The position numbers and the translations under genes are program-made. This document shows positions 15,974 through 24,189 of a stretch of 64,000 nucleotides of DNA, piece after piece (positions within the stretch are counted from its first letter, which is position 1; the number at the start of each line of letters is the position of its first letter). The DNA lies in the NCBI GenBank assembly GCA_002364005.1, contig DEXG01000036.1, forward strand, positions 1-64,000, in the 5' to 3' direction. Below the pieces are notes generated by a model that was not told the origin of the DNA, did no database searches, and was given only the letters and a program-made list of their open reading frames with translations. Origin of the DNA: Phycisphaerales bacterium UBA3190 (GTDB lineage: Bacteria > Planctomycetota > Phycisphaerae > Phycisphaerales > UBA1924).

Positions 15974-16002
15974 AACACCCCGCAAGCCGCGGGGTGTTTT
16001 TC
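15974..16002. terminator. Bidirectional terminator between PTP-CTERM gene and csrA
   Basis: AACACCCCGC (15974-15983), AAGCC loop, GCGGGGTGTT (15989-15998) with TTTT on the plus side and, read in reverse, a T-run on the minus side, so it can serve both convergent genes. Confidence 0.88.
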
Positions 16003-16056
16003 GATGGTCATTGAGGGGTGTCAGATGTTGTGCCGTGTCGCAAAGCGAGGCGCGAA

Positions 16057-16284
16057 CTACTGAGCGGTTGCGGGCTTGATCTCGCCGATGACCGATGGTG
16101 CGTCGTCGATTTCTTCGACGATCTGGTCGGCGATCTCGCGACGGTGAATCTCAACATCACGCGGGAAGTCGAAGGCCACGCGTACGCGTTCACCCTTGAC
16201 ACTGGCAATGCGGACCACGCCGATCGGGTTCTTGGGATCACCGATGACGACTTCTTCACCTTCTCTGCGGGTTATGACAAGCAT
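16057..16284 (-). CDS. csrA: Translational regulator CsrA
   Basis: CsrA is a small RNA-binding dimer that grips GGA motifs in mRNA leaders and blocks or stabilises them. The 75-residue product is canonical: MLVITRREGEEVVIGD at the N-terminus, then GVVRIASVKGERVRVAFDFP and VEIHRREIADQI, with the key Arg near residue 43 of the family pattern in the VEIHRREI block. A 17-residue acidic tail exceeds the 61-residue E. coli protein. GGAG lies about 11 bases before the ATG. It is a single gene; in many bacteria csrA sits next to fliW, which is not seen here. Confidence 0.96.
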   Translation of the reverse strand: MLVITRREGEEVVIGDPKNPIGVVRIASVKGERVRVAFDFPRDVEIHRREIADQIVEEIDDAPSVIGEIKPATAQ

Positions 16285-16596
16285 CCGTTGCTACTCCAAA
16301 AAACATCGGAACCGTCGTGTCCCGAGCATGATGAGTATATCACCCCCCAAGACCCATGCAAGGAGAATTGGCTAAACCCTGATTTCGAAACGAATTAGAG
16401 ACTTTGCCCCCTGAGCCTCTCAAAACCGGCCTGATGAGCGTTGAAAGTACTTGCTGGAACCAAACCCAGCAGAGAACGGTGCAACCCTTCTTGCCAGATT
16501 GGCAATCTTTGCGCCTTGCTCACCCCAGCGGGTTTCGAGAATGCGATGTGATGCAAGAGGCGTAGTAGGGGATTGGCCAGGGGAATCGACTGCTGG
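16285..16596. other. Intergenic region between csrA and the NifU-type gene
   Basis: This 312-base stretch shows no convincing gene. On the minus strand TATACT (complement of 16331-16336) could be the -10 box of csrA with a leader of about 40 bases. A small hairpin TTGCCA-GAT-TGGCAA lies near 16490-16505 with no T-run. Nothing else stands out. Confidence 0.5.
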
Positions 16597-16938
16597 TCAG
16601 GATTCTTCGATGGCTTCAACGCCCGTGACTTCGGGGACATAGGTCTTGAGATTCTGTTCGATCCCGAGGCGGAGCGTCATGTTTGAAGACGGGCAGCCGA
16701 CGCAGGCACCGTGCATTCGAATACGAACAACACCGTCCTGAGTCACCTCGATGAGTTCGATATCGCCGCCGTCGTTCTGGACGGCTGGTCTGATTCGATC
16801 GATGACCATCGCAACGCGCTCGTTGACCGAGACGCCAACCTGATCTGCATCGGGCTGTGTGTCGTCGATCGGGTTGCCGCCTTGTGTCACATGCACCATG
16901 CGGGATGATAGGTGAACACCGGGCTCGGCTTCCAGCAT
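16597..16938 (-). CDS. NifU C-terminal domain (Nfu-type) Fe-S scaffold protein
   Basis: The 113-residue protein is a stand-alone Nfu domain: VIDRIRPAVQNDGGDIELIE, then HGACVGCPSSNMTLRLGIEQ with the CxxC that binds a 4Fe-4S cluster between two subunits. Such proteins carry assembled clusters to target enzymes. A 35-residue N-terminal extension precedes the domain; an ATG at 16899 would remove a third of it. Neither start has a clear ribosome-binding site. It is divergent from the lipoprotein gene with only 26 bases between the starts, and the shared TACACTA there can be read as a -10 box on either strand. Confidence 0.92.
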   Translation of the reverse strand: MLEAEPGVHLSSRMVHVTQGGNPIDDTQPDADQVGVSVNERVAMVIDRIRPAVQNDGGDIELIEVTQDGVVRIRMHGACVGCPSSNMTLRLGIEQNLKTYVPEVTGVEAIEES

Positions 16939-16951
16939 GCGGCGGATGCAC

Positions 16952-16957
16952 TACACT
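16952..16957 (+). promoter_or_regulatory. -10 box before the JAMM-like lipoprotein gene
   Basis: TACACT is followed by 7 bases and the ATG at 16965. The overlapping minus-strand reading TAGTGT could serve the divergent NifU-type gene. A weak AAAGG also lies in the 7-base gap, so a leader-based start is not excluded. Confidence 0.4.
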
Positions 16958-16964
16958 AAAGGCA

Positions 16965-18506
16965 ATGAAAACGCTCGCCAAAGCCACTCTGATCGTGTTG
17001 AGTCTCTCGCTGCCCCTGATGATTTCCTGCTCAACAAGCAGCAGATTTGAGCCGACGGGCAACCCGTTGCTCGATCTCCGCAACCCGGAACTCCTCGAAC
17101 GGGACCGGATCGCGGCTGCCCGGGCCGCGTGGAGCGAGGTGGAGGAGGGGATCCGTGACAGGGAACGCACCCGCTACGCCCTCAAGAACCTTGCCTGGTC
17201 CGGGGGGACCGAACGCCCGCTGCGTTTAACGGTGATCGAGCTGCTGATGTCTGACGAGTCGCCCGAGGGGAACGCCGATTCGCGTGCGATGGCCCGGCTG
17301 ATGCTCCCCAACGAGAAGGACACTGAAGCGGTACGGATCATCGCGGTGCGTGCCGTCGAATCGGATTGGGATGACCTGGCCCCTGCCCTTGTAAGGAGCC
17401 TGGCCCGCCCTGATTCAGCGGTGCCTGACCGTGAGCGAATCGAATACCTCGCATTGCAGGAACTTCGACCCGGCGTGCCGATCGAGCAGGTCGTGTTTGA
17501 TGTGTTCTTGAACCCGGGTCAGGGGGGCGGTGATAACCAGGAGGTTACGGTCCTGCGTTCCCTCCAACGCACGCGCGATGAAGCGTGGGGGCTCCTTGGG
17601 CGTCTTGACCCGAGCGGGACACTGCGGAAACAACTGATCGCTTCGCCTTCCTCGCTTGATGCTGAAACCAGCGCTGAATCACGCCAGATGATCCTCGATC
17701 TTCGAGCCATCCAGGACGAGTTGGGTGTCATCCCGAATACCGCAATGGAAATCGCTTGGCTAACTTCCCTGCGCCATCACAGCGATCCTCGAAACAGCAC
17801 CCAGAACACCGCATGGTGGGGCGAGGTCGCCAACGCGGTCTCAATGCTCGATGCCGCCCAACGCCAAGGGCTCCGCATGCGTCACCTGGAACCGGTGCGT
17901 TGGGCGAGCCAGAATCGTCCAGCTTGGCTGGGGCTGGATCACGAGGCCTTGTACGCCGTGCTCAACACCCGTCTGAGCGGGCGTGTGGTGTACAAACGCA
18001 AGGCGGAGAAGGGCGAGCCCATTCGCCAGGAGCGACTCGGCGATTGGGTCAGTATGCTCAGCTGGGGCGACCTTCTGAGCATCCTGATTGTGGATGAAGC
18101 GCTGCAGAACCCGATCGTCGTCGAGCAGCTGTTCACACAGCGGGCCCTCGACCGGAAGGATACTTCTACCGAATACGGCGGGATCATCGAGACCGATCCG
18201 GATACCGGCTGGCGAGCCGTGCTCTTCCGCCCGCGCCAGCGGGATCGTGTGAGCGATCAGCGTTTCGTTGCCAGTGATGACATGTTCCGGTTTAGTGATC
18301 GCGCGTTGGCGCATTATCACTTCCACGCGGACCAACGGGACAACACCCGCTACGCGGGACCCTCGCATGGCGATCAGGTGAATGCTGCCCACTCGGCACG
18401 CACCAACATTGTGCTGACCTCGATGGGTGAGGATACGCTGGGCGTTGATGTGTACTTCGATCACGGCGCGGTCATCGACCTCGGACGCCTCGAGTACGAC
18501 GAGTGA
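16965..18506 (+). CDS. Lipoprotein with a C-terminal JAMM/MPN-like metal site
   Basis: The 513-residue protein starts with a lipoprotein signal (LIVLSLSLPLMISC, Cys 22), so it is probably anchored to a membrane facing the periplasm. Residues 45-330 are helical and repetitive, with HEAT-like blocks (ERPLRLTVIELLM, EAVRIIAVRAVESDWDD). The last 120 residues hold a possible JAB/MPN metalloprotease site: Glu403 in EYGGII, His452-x-His454 in HYHFH, and Ser467-x-x-Asp470 in GPSHGD. Glu, about 50 residues, HxH, 12 residues, SxxD matches the JAMM order, with slightly long HxH-S spacing. JAMM enzymes are deubiquitinases or peptidases, so an envelope metallopeptidase is possible. I do not recognise a named family. 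Confidence 0.7.
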   Translation: MKTLAKATLIVLSLSLPLMISCSTSSRFEPTGNPLLDLRNPELLERDRIAAARAAWSEVEEGIRDRERTRYALKNLAWSGGTERPLRLTVIELLMSDESPEGNADSRAMARLMLPNEKDTEAVRIIAVRAVESDWDDLAPALVRSLARPDSAVPDRERIEYLALQELRPGVPIEQVVFDVFLNPGQGGGDNQEVTVLRSLQRTRDEAWGLLGRLDPSGTLRKQLIASPSSLDAETSAESRQMILDLRAIQDELGVIPNTAMEIAWLTSLRHHSDPRNSTQNTAWWGEVANAVSMLDAAQRQGLRMRHLEPVRWASQNRPAWLGLDHEALYAVLNTRLSGRVVYKRKAEKGEPIRQERLGDWVSMLSWGDLLSILIVDEALQNPIVVEQLFTQRALDRKDTSTEYGGIIETDPDTGWRAVLFRPRQRDRVSDQRFVASDDMFRFSDRALAHYHFHADQRDNTRYAGPSHGDQVNAAHSARTNIVLTSMGEDTLGVDVYFDHGAVIDLGRLEYDE

Positions 18507-18639
18507 TTGACAACCGGGGCGATGTCTTTTCGTAAGAATTTCGATATCGCTTCTGGCCCTATTGAGTTTAAACCTTGATCGCAAGAAATCGCCGCTCTCG
18601 TCGCTGGAAGCCGGTTTTCGCGCCCCCATACACTGGTTC

Positions 18640-19854
18640 GTGCAACTCACAGAAATAGAACAACGCGTCGCCAACGAGATCGAACAGCGGGCCCACGACT
18701 TGCTGGAAGATCTTCGTCTTCATGTCTCCATCCCCACGGGGGGCAACAACCAGTCGGCGATCGAGGAGACGCGCGAACGCTTCGGTTTGCGTCTCAAGGA
18801 ACTCGGCTGCACGACCCACATGATCCCGGGCGATCCCAAGCCCGAATGGCTGCTCGGCGGACAGCAGAGCGACTACACCCCGCCGACCGCGGTCTGCGAG
18901 CGACTCAACGGCGCAACGCAGAATCGTGTCATGATCGCCGGCCACCTGGACACGGTGCACGACCCAAACGGTGACTTTCTGGACCTGAGCATCGCCCCGG
19001 GTGGCAAGACCGCCATCGGCCCGGGCTGTGTCGACATGAAGGGGGGGCTCGTGATCGCTGTGGCGGCTCTCGAAGCCCTTGAATCGTGCGGCGTGGCGGC
19101 GAACTGGACCTTCACGCTCAACGCCGACGAAGAGACTGGCACCTACCACAGCGAGCAGGCCCTGCGGGACCAGGCCAAACTGCACGACTTTGGGATCGCG
19201 CTCGAGCCCGCACTCCCGGGTGGCGAGCTGGCGATCGAACGGGTTGGCTCGGGTCAGTTCATGATCGAGACCATGGGCAAGAGCGCTCATGTCGGGCGTG
19301 CCTTCACCGAGGGTGTTTCGGCGGTGGTTGAGCTGGCCCGCTGCATCACGGAATCGGCGAAGTTCCCTGAGCCCGAGCGAGGCAAGATCCTCAATATCGG
19401 ACCAGTCCGGGGTGGGGTTGCGACGAACGCGGTGCCTGATTCTGCGGCCGCATGGGGGAATGTCCGCTTCGCGGATCAATCGATTGCCGATGAACTGACC
19501 ATGCAGCTCCAAGCCCTGCAAACCCCTGAAGACGCGATGCCCCGGGTTGTTGTGCGCCATAGCTTCAACCGCCCGGCCAAGCCGCTGATCCCCGAGACCG
19601 AGCAGCTGGCTTTGCGTGCTCGCGGTGTCGCGGAAGCATTGGGGCAGAAGCTGCCTTTCAAATCAACCGGCGGCGTCTGCGATGGCAACATCCTGCAGAA
19701 CGCCGGCCTGCCCACCATCGACACGCTGGGCGTGCGCGGCGGCGGGTTGCATACCAAAGACGAATGGATCGAACTTCCCAGCCTCGTTGAACGCTGCCAG
19801 CTGCTCGCGATTCTCATCGCGCGCCTCTCGGCAGGCGGTTCCGCGGCACTGTAA
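18640..19854 (+). CDS. M20-family metallohydrolase (ArgE/DapE/carboxypeptidase G2-like)
   Basis: A di-zinc amidohydrolase of about 404 residues. Metal ligands and catalysts appear in order: AGHLDTVHD, GPGCVDMKGGLV (bridging Asp), ADEETGTYHS (catalytic Glu and metal Glu), LEPALPGG, and GGGLHTKDEW (last His); a dimerisation domain lies between. M20 enzymes remove acyl or amino-acyl groups from amino acids (ArgE, DapE). As the first gene of an operon with an aminotransferase, AstA and AstD, it is a good candidate to do the last step, freeing succinate from succinylglutamate, in place of AstE. The start is uncertain: GTG 18640 gives a normal N-terminus; a TTG at 18562 is also in frame. Confidence 0.88.
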   Translation: MQLTEIEQRVANEIEQRAHDLLEDLRLHVSIPTGGNNQSAIEETRERFGLRLKELGCTTHMIPGDPKPEWLLGGQQSDYTPPTAVCERLNGATQNRVMIAGHLDTVHDPNGDFLDLSIAPGGKTAIGPGCVDMKGGLVIAVAALEALESCGVAANWTFTLNADEETGTYHSEQALRDQAKLHDFGIALEPALPGGELAIERVGSGQFMIETMGKSAHVGRAFTEGVSAVVELARCITESAKFPEPERGKILNIGPVRGGVATNAVPDSAAAWGNVRFADQSIADELTMQLQALQTPEDAMPRVVVRHSFNRPAKPLIPETEQLALRARGVAEALGQKLPFKSTGGVCDGNILQNAGLPTIDTLGVRGGGLHTKDEWIELPSLVERCQLLAILIARLSAGGSAAL

Positions 19855-19885
19855 ACCTCATTTCTGAATACAGAGGAGCAATGTC

Positions 19886-21337
19886 ATGACGGCATCAACG
19901 ACGGCTGCCAAGCACACCACCGGCAGCGAAATCTTCAGCGACCCGACGATCATCGCGAGCATCGATGCGCTCGTGGAGCAGGTCATGGAGTACAACCGTT
20001 CCATCACCGATATCAAGGCCCCCAACCCCGAGCTGGCGGAATCGTTCAAATCGATCATCGAGCGGTGCAAGGCGGTCAAGGGCAACAACCTTGTCTACCA
20101 CTCCATCGGGTCCGGTGCGGGTAACGGCGCATTGGTCGAGATGGCCGATGGGTCGGTCAAGTGGGACATGCTCACCGGCATCGGGGTTCATTTCCTTGGC
20201 CATGGTAACCCCAAGGTCATCAAGGCCCAGCTTATCGCGGGCATCAATGAGGCCACCAAGCACGGCAACCTGCAGACGAACTTCGGGGCCTACGAGTTCG
20301 GCGAGAAGCTTGTCAAGCTCGCCTCCCGCAACTCGAACCTCAAGCACGCGTTCATCACCACCAGCGGTGCAATGGCCAACGAGAGTGCGATCAAGGTCTG
20401 CTACCAGAAGCACGCACCCGCATCGCGTGTGATTGCCTTCGAGCATTGCTTCATGGGTCGCAGCGTCACCATGGCCCAGATCGGCGATTCGGCCGGCGGT
20501 CGTATGGGCATCCCGCTCTCGACGCAGGTGGACTACATCCCGTTCTACAGCGAATCACGCGCACGGGAGATGGGCGGCCCGGCCAAGTTCACCGAGTACT
20601 GCGTGAATCGACTCCAAGAGTACATCACCCGCTATCCCAAGCAGCACGCATGTTTCATCTTCGAGCTTGTTCAGGGCGAGGGCGGCTTCAATGTCGCCAA
20701 GCGTGACTACTTCAAGGCATTGATGGATGTCTGCCGAGCCAACAACATCGCGATCTGGGACGACGAGATCCAGGCCTTCGGACGCACCGAGTCGCTGTTC
20801 GCCTTTGAGCAGTACGATCTGGGTGAGTATGTCGATGTCTTTTGTGTCGGCAAAATGACCCAGGCGTGCGCGACGCTTTGGACCGAGCGGTACAACCCTA
20901 AGCCCGGGCTGCTCAGCGGCACATTCACCGGCAATACCAGTGACTTCACCGTCGGCTCGCTGCTGCTCGACGAGTTGAGCAATGGCGATTTCTATGGAAC
21001 GAAGGGCAAGTTCGCCCAACACCACGCGGAGTTCCGCTCGCAGGTCAGCCAGCTGATCAGCAAGCACCCCGACTGGTTCCCCGATGCACCGGGCACCACC
21101 GAGCTCATGGGCGGCGTGGGTGGCATGATGAAGTTCACCCCATTCGGCGGCGATAAAGCCAAGGTCACCAAGACCTGCAAGCACGCTTACGACGAGGGTG
21201 TGATCACTTTCTACTGCGGGCACGGCCCGTTCCATGTGCGCATGCTGCCGCCGCTGCCGGTGATGAAGATGGAAGACTGGCCCCGTGTGTTTGAGTGTCT
21301 CGAACGCGCCCTCGGGCGTGTTGCGCAGGAGGGCTGA
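19886..21337 (+). CDS. Class III PLP aminotransferase (predicted succinylornithine or omega-amino-acid transaminase)
   Basis: The 483-residue fold-type I aminotransferase has TTSGAMANESAIK (phosphate-binding loop), WDDEIQAFGRTESLFAF (Asp for the pyridine N) and FCVGKMTQACA, with the PLP Lys in GKMTQ. The GK(K/M)TQ motif and the following LSGTFTGNTSDF resemble lysine epsilon-aminotransferases more than AstC, and the protein is about 75 residues longer than AstC. Operon position between an M20 hydrolase and astA-astD suggests that it oxidises the omega amino group of succinylornithine (the AstC step). GAGGAG lies about 8 bases before the ATG. It ends 5 bases before astA, whose ribosome-binding site lies inside this gene. 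Confidence 0.88.
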   Translation: MTASTTAAKHTTGSEIFSDPTIIASIDALVEQVMEYNRSITDIKAPNPELAESFKSIIERCKAVKGNNLVYHSIGSGAGNGALVEMADGSVKWDMLTGIGVHFLGHGNPKVIKAQLIAGINEATKHGNLQTNFGAYEFGEKLVKLASRNSNLKHAFITTSGAMANESAIKVCYQKHAPASRVIAFEHCFMGRSVTMAQIGDSAGGRMGIPLSTQVDYIPFYSESRAREMGGPAKFTEYCVNRLQEYITRYPKQHACFIFELVQGEGGFNVAKRDYFKALMDVCRANNIAIWDDEIQAFGRTESLFAFEQYDLGEYVDVFCVGKMTQACATLWTERYNPKPGLLSGTFTGNTSDFTVGSLLLDELSNGDFYGTKGKFAQHHAEFRSQVSQLISKHPDWFPDAPGTTELMGGVGGMMKFTPFGGDKAKVTKTCKHAYDEGVITFYCGHGPFHVRMLPPLPVMKMEDWPRVFECLERALGRVAQEG

Positions 21338-21342
21338 TCCAC

Positions 21343-22611
21343 ATGCCACGATCAACCCCACAGTTCGTGATCCGAAGGGCCATGGCCTCGGACCTCCCGA
21401 CCCTGCACAAACTCTCGAAGATGGTGCATTTCATCAATCTGCCACCGGATCAGGAGATCATCGCAGACAAGATCCGCAACTCACGCCAGAGTTTCCTGCG
21501 GGCCGCTCGCGATGCAAAGAGTGTGCAACGCCCGGAATCGCACGAAAGCTCGGGTGGGATCTCACAGAAGACGGCCCAGGCCGACATCTTCATGTTCGTC
21601 ATCGAAGAGCTGAACACCGAGGGCTGTATCGGCAGCTCGCAGGTCGTCTCACAGATGGGCGGCCCAGGCCAGCCCAATGTCTGCTTCAAGCTCGAAACGC
21701 GTGAGAAGTACGCCGAGGACCTCAAGTTTGGCACCAAGCACACCGTCGCGCGGGTGTATCTCGATGAATCCGGTCCCAGCGAGCTTGGCGGGCTGATTCT
21801 GCAACCCAGCTTCCGCGGCCATAAGCACAAGCTCGGGCGGTTCACATCGCTCGTGCGTTTCCATTTCATCGGGTTGCATCGCAAGATGTTCCGCCCGACG
21901 ATCCTGGCCGAGATGATGGCCCCGATCAGCAGCAAGGGCGAATCGCTCGTCTGGGATTCCCTCGGGCGTCGCTTCATCCCATTGAGTTATGACGAGGCCG
22001 ACCGTTTCTGTCAGTACTCACGGGCGTTCATGACCGATCTGCTCCCCGAGGGTGACATCCATCTCTCCCTCCTTCCGCCGCAGGCACGGGCCCAGATCGG
22101 CGAGGTCGGTCCGGACACAATCCCCGCACGACGCATGCTCGAGCGGCTTGGTTTTACCTACTCGGGCTTTGTCGATCCGTTCGACGGCGGGCCATACCTG
22201 ACCGTGAACACCGATGATGTACAGCTGGTGAACGACACCTTCGCCGCTGAACTCGGTCCGACGATCAAGCATGAGCAGACAGACAAGACCGGCATTGTTT
22301 CGTGCCTGAACAACGATGGTGATTTCCGAGCTGTCCAGTGTGCGTTCAAGGTCGATCGCAATGGCAAGCTGCGTGTGACCTCAGAAACGATGGTGGCCCT
22401 CCACGCCGAGCCGGGGGCAACCGCTGGCTGCACGCCCATGCGTGTGCCTGTCGAGCCCGGGAAGCAACCCGCCACCCGGAAGCGTACCGCGTCGAAAGCG
22501 CCCGCCAAGACCACCAAGAAAGCCGCGGCTCGCACGACCAAGAAGACATCCAAGAAGGTGGCCAAGTCGTCTGCCAAGACGACCAAGAAGACTGCCGCGA
22601 AAAAATCCTGA
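21343..22611 (+). CDS. astA: Arginine N-succinyltransferase (AstA) with Lys-rich histone-like tail
   Basis: The enzyme transfers succinyl from succinyl-CoA to the alpha amino group of arginine (and in some bacteria ornithine), step one of the AST pathway. Residues 1-340 match AstA: FVIRRAMASDL, VYLDESGPSELGGLIL, KLGRFTSLVRFHFIGLH, WDSLGRRFIPLSY, QIGEVGPDTIPARRMLE, and FVDPFDGGPYL. Residues 373-422 form an added tail of 16 Lys and 3 Arg among Ala, Thr and Ser, with no acidic residue (repeats such as AKTTKKAA, RTTKKTSKK). This resembles histone H1-like tails and is absent from E. coli AstA (344 residues). AGGAGG lies 9 bases before the ATG at 21343. It is followed by astD after 22 bases. Confidence 0.9.
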   Translation: MPRSTPQFVIRRAMASDLPTLHKLSKMVHFINLPPDQEIIADKIRNSRQSFLRAARDAKSVQRPESHESSGGISQKTAQADIFMFVIEELNTEGCIGSSQVVSQMGGPGQPNVCFKLETREKYAEDLKFGTKHTVARVYLDESGPSELGGLILQPSFRGHKHKLGRFTSLVRFHFIGLHRKMFRPTILAEMMAPISSKGESLVWDSLGRRFIPLSYDEADRFCQYSRAFMTDLLPEGDIHLSLLPPQARAQIGEVGPDTIPARRMLERLGFTYSGFVDPFDGGPYLTVNTDDVQLVNDTFAAELGPTIKHEQTDKTGIVSCLNNDGDFRAVQCAFKVDRNGKLRVTSETMVALHAEPGATAGCTPMRVPVEPGKQPATRKRTASKAPAKTTKKAAARTTKKTSKKVAKSSAKTTKKTAAKKS

Positions 22612-22633
22612 CTTCGCCAGATTGGAGCAAGAC

Positions 22634-24184
22634 ATGACGACTCAGCAATCTACCCGTGATCAGATCATGGGCCGGAATCTCGTGAACGGGGTCTGGCTCC
22701 CCATCGAGGGCGATGCCATCACTTCAACGATGCCCGCTCATCCCGATCAGGTCGTCTGGTCGGGCAGCCCGAGCGTGGAGAGTGTGCAACAAGCCGTTGC
22801 CGCCGCGCGTGCCGCACTCCCAGCGTGGTCATCGACGACCATCGAGCAACGCATCGCGGTGCTGCGTCGATTCCAGGAGATTGCCAAAGGACGAGCCGAG
22901 GAACTCGGTGGGCTGATCTCCGACGAGACCGGCAAGGCGCTCTGGGAATCCAAGGGCGAGGCCAATCTGGTCGGGGCCAAGGTCGACATCACCCTCGAAG
23001 AGGGCGAGTGGAGCGGGCGTCACCGCGTGACCGACTTTGAGTTCAGTCTCAACGACACCAAGCGTGCCCGCTGCCACTTCAAGCCCCACGGGGTCATGGC
23101 CGTAGTGGGGCCATTCAACTTCCCGGCCCACCTGCCCAACGGGCACATCATCCCGGCGTTGCTGACCGGCAACACCATCGTCTTCAAGCCCTCGGACAAA
23201 GCGCCCGCGGTCGGGCAGATGCTCGCTGAGATGTACCACGAGGCACTCGAAGCCGAGGGGGCACCCAAGGGTGTGTTCAACCTCGTCCATGGCGCGGTCG
23301 ATGAGTCGGTCGCCCTCTGCGGCAGCCCGGATGTCGATGGCGTGCTCTTTACCGGTTCATGGACCGCAGGACGCGCGATCATGCAGGCCAATCTCGACCA
23401 GCCCGGAAAGATCATCGCCCTGGAAATGGGCGGCAACAACCCCGCGATCGTGATGCCCGACGCCGATCTCTTCCAAGCCGTCGTCGAGATCACCCGCTGT
23501 GCATTCAACACCACCGGGCAACGATGCACCAGTACCCGCCGCCTGATCGTTCACCGCGATGTCGCAGACAAGGTCGTCCCCGCGATCCTGAAAGCCGCGT
23601 CCAACCTGCTGATCGGTGACCCGCGAGCAGAAGAGCCCGTTTTCATGGGCCCGATCATCAGCGAGCAGGCACTCGACGGCGTGCTCCGATTCCAGGAACG
23701 CGTCGCCGACAATGGCGGTCGCGTGCTCATGGAATCCACCCGCATGCCCGATCGTGATGGTTGGTTCATCACCCCTGGCGTGATCGAAGTAGATCGGTTC
23801 ACCCTCGGCTGCGATGACGCCGGGTGCGATGAAGAAGTATTCGGCCCGCTGCTTCGCATCAGCGTGACCGATTCGTTCGAGGATGCACTCGAGCAGGCCA
23901 ACGCGACACGCTACGGGCTCAGCGCCTCGATCTTCACCGCGGATGAATCGCTGCAGAACCGCTTCCTCAACGAGTGCCGGGCGGGATGCCGGAACATCAA
24001 CTGCGGCACGGCAGGGGCTAGTTCCAAGCTCCCATTCGGTGGGCTCGGGCTCTCAGGCAACCATCGCCCCGCGGGTGCGTTCGCTCATGATTACACGGCA
24101 TACCCCGTCGCGAGCATGATCGAGACCGGCGACGCGAGCACCATCCCCAGCGGGATGCGTGTGGAGCGTGACTGGGTGAGCTGA
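22634..24184 (+). CDS. astD: Succinylglutamate-semialdehyde dehydrogenase
   Basis: An NAD-dependent aldehyde dehydrogenase of 516 residues that oxidises N-succinylglutamate semialdehyde to N-succinylglutamate. The family motifs are clear: GPFNFPAHLPNGHIIPAL, FKPSDKAPA, FTGSWTAGRAI, LEMGGNNPAIV (general-base Glu) and FNTTGQRCTSTRR (nucleophile Cys), then EEVFGPLLRI. FNFPAHLPNGHI is a signature shared with E. coli AstD, and the gene follows astA, supporting the specific call. The start is ATG 22634, 22 bases after astA; the frame is open upstream only because it shadows the Lys-rich tail. astB is not found downstream; the next gene is convergent. Confidence 0.92.
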   Translation: MTTQQSTRDQIMGRNLVNGVWLPIEGDAITSTMPAHPDQVVWSGSPSVESVQQAVAAARAALPAWSSTTIEQRIAVLRRFQEIAKGRAEELGGLISDETGKALWESKGEANLVGAKVDITLEEGEWSGRHRVTDFEFSLNDTKRARCHFKPHGVMAVVGPFNFPAHLPNGHIIPALLTGNTIVFKPSDKAPAVGQMLAEMYHEALEAEGAPKGVFNLVHGAVDESVALCGSPDVDGVLFTGSWTAGRAIMQANLDQPGKIIALEMGGNNPAIVMPDADLFQAVVEITRCAFNTTGQRCTSTRRLIVHRDVADKVVPAILKAASNLLIGDPRAEEPVFMGPIISEQALDGVLRFQERVADNGGRVLMESTRMPDRDGWFITPGVIEVDRFTLGCDDAGCDEEVFGPLLRISVTDSFEDALEQANATRYGLSASIFTADESLQNRFLNECRAGCRNINCGTAGASSKLPFGGLGLSGNHRPAGAFAHDYTAYPVASMIETGDASTIPSGMRVERDWVS

Positions 24185-24189
24185 ACCGG

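Noticed and set aside
16490..16505. TTGCCA-GAT-TGGCAA hairpin as a terminator
   Set aside because: Short stem and no T-run on either side; no gene ends here.
22442..22633. Open extension of astD with an Arg/Pro-rich start
   Set aside because: It is the +1 shadow of the Lys-rich AstA tail; the true astD start at 22634 follows astA by 22 bases.
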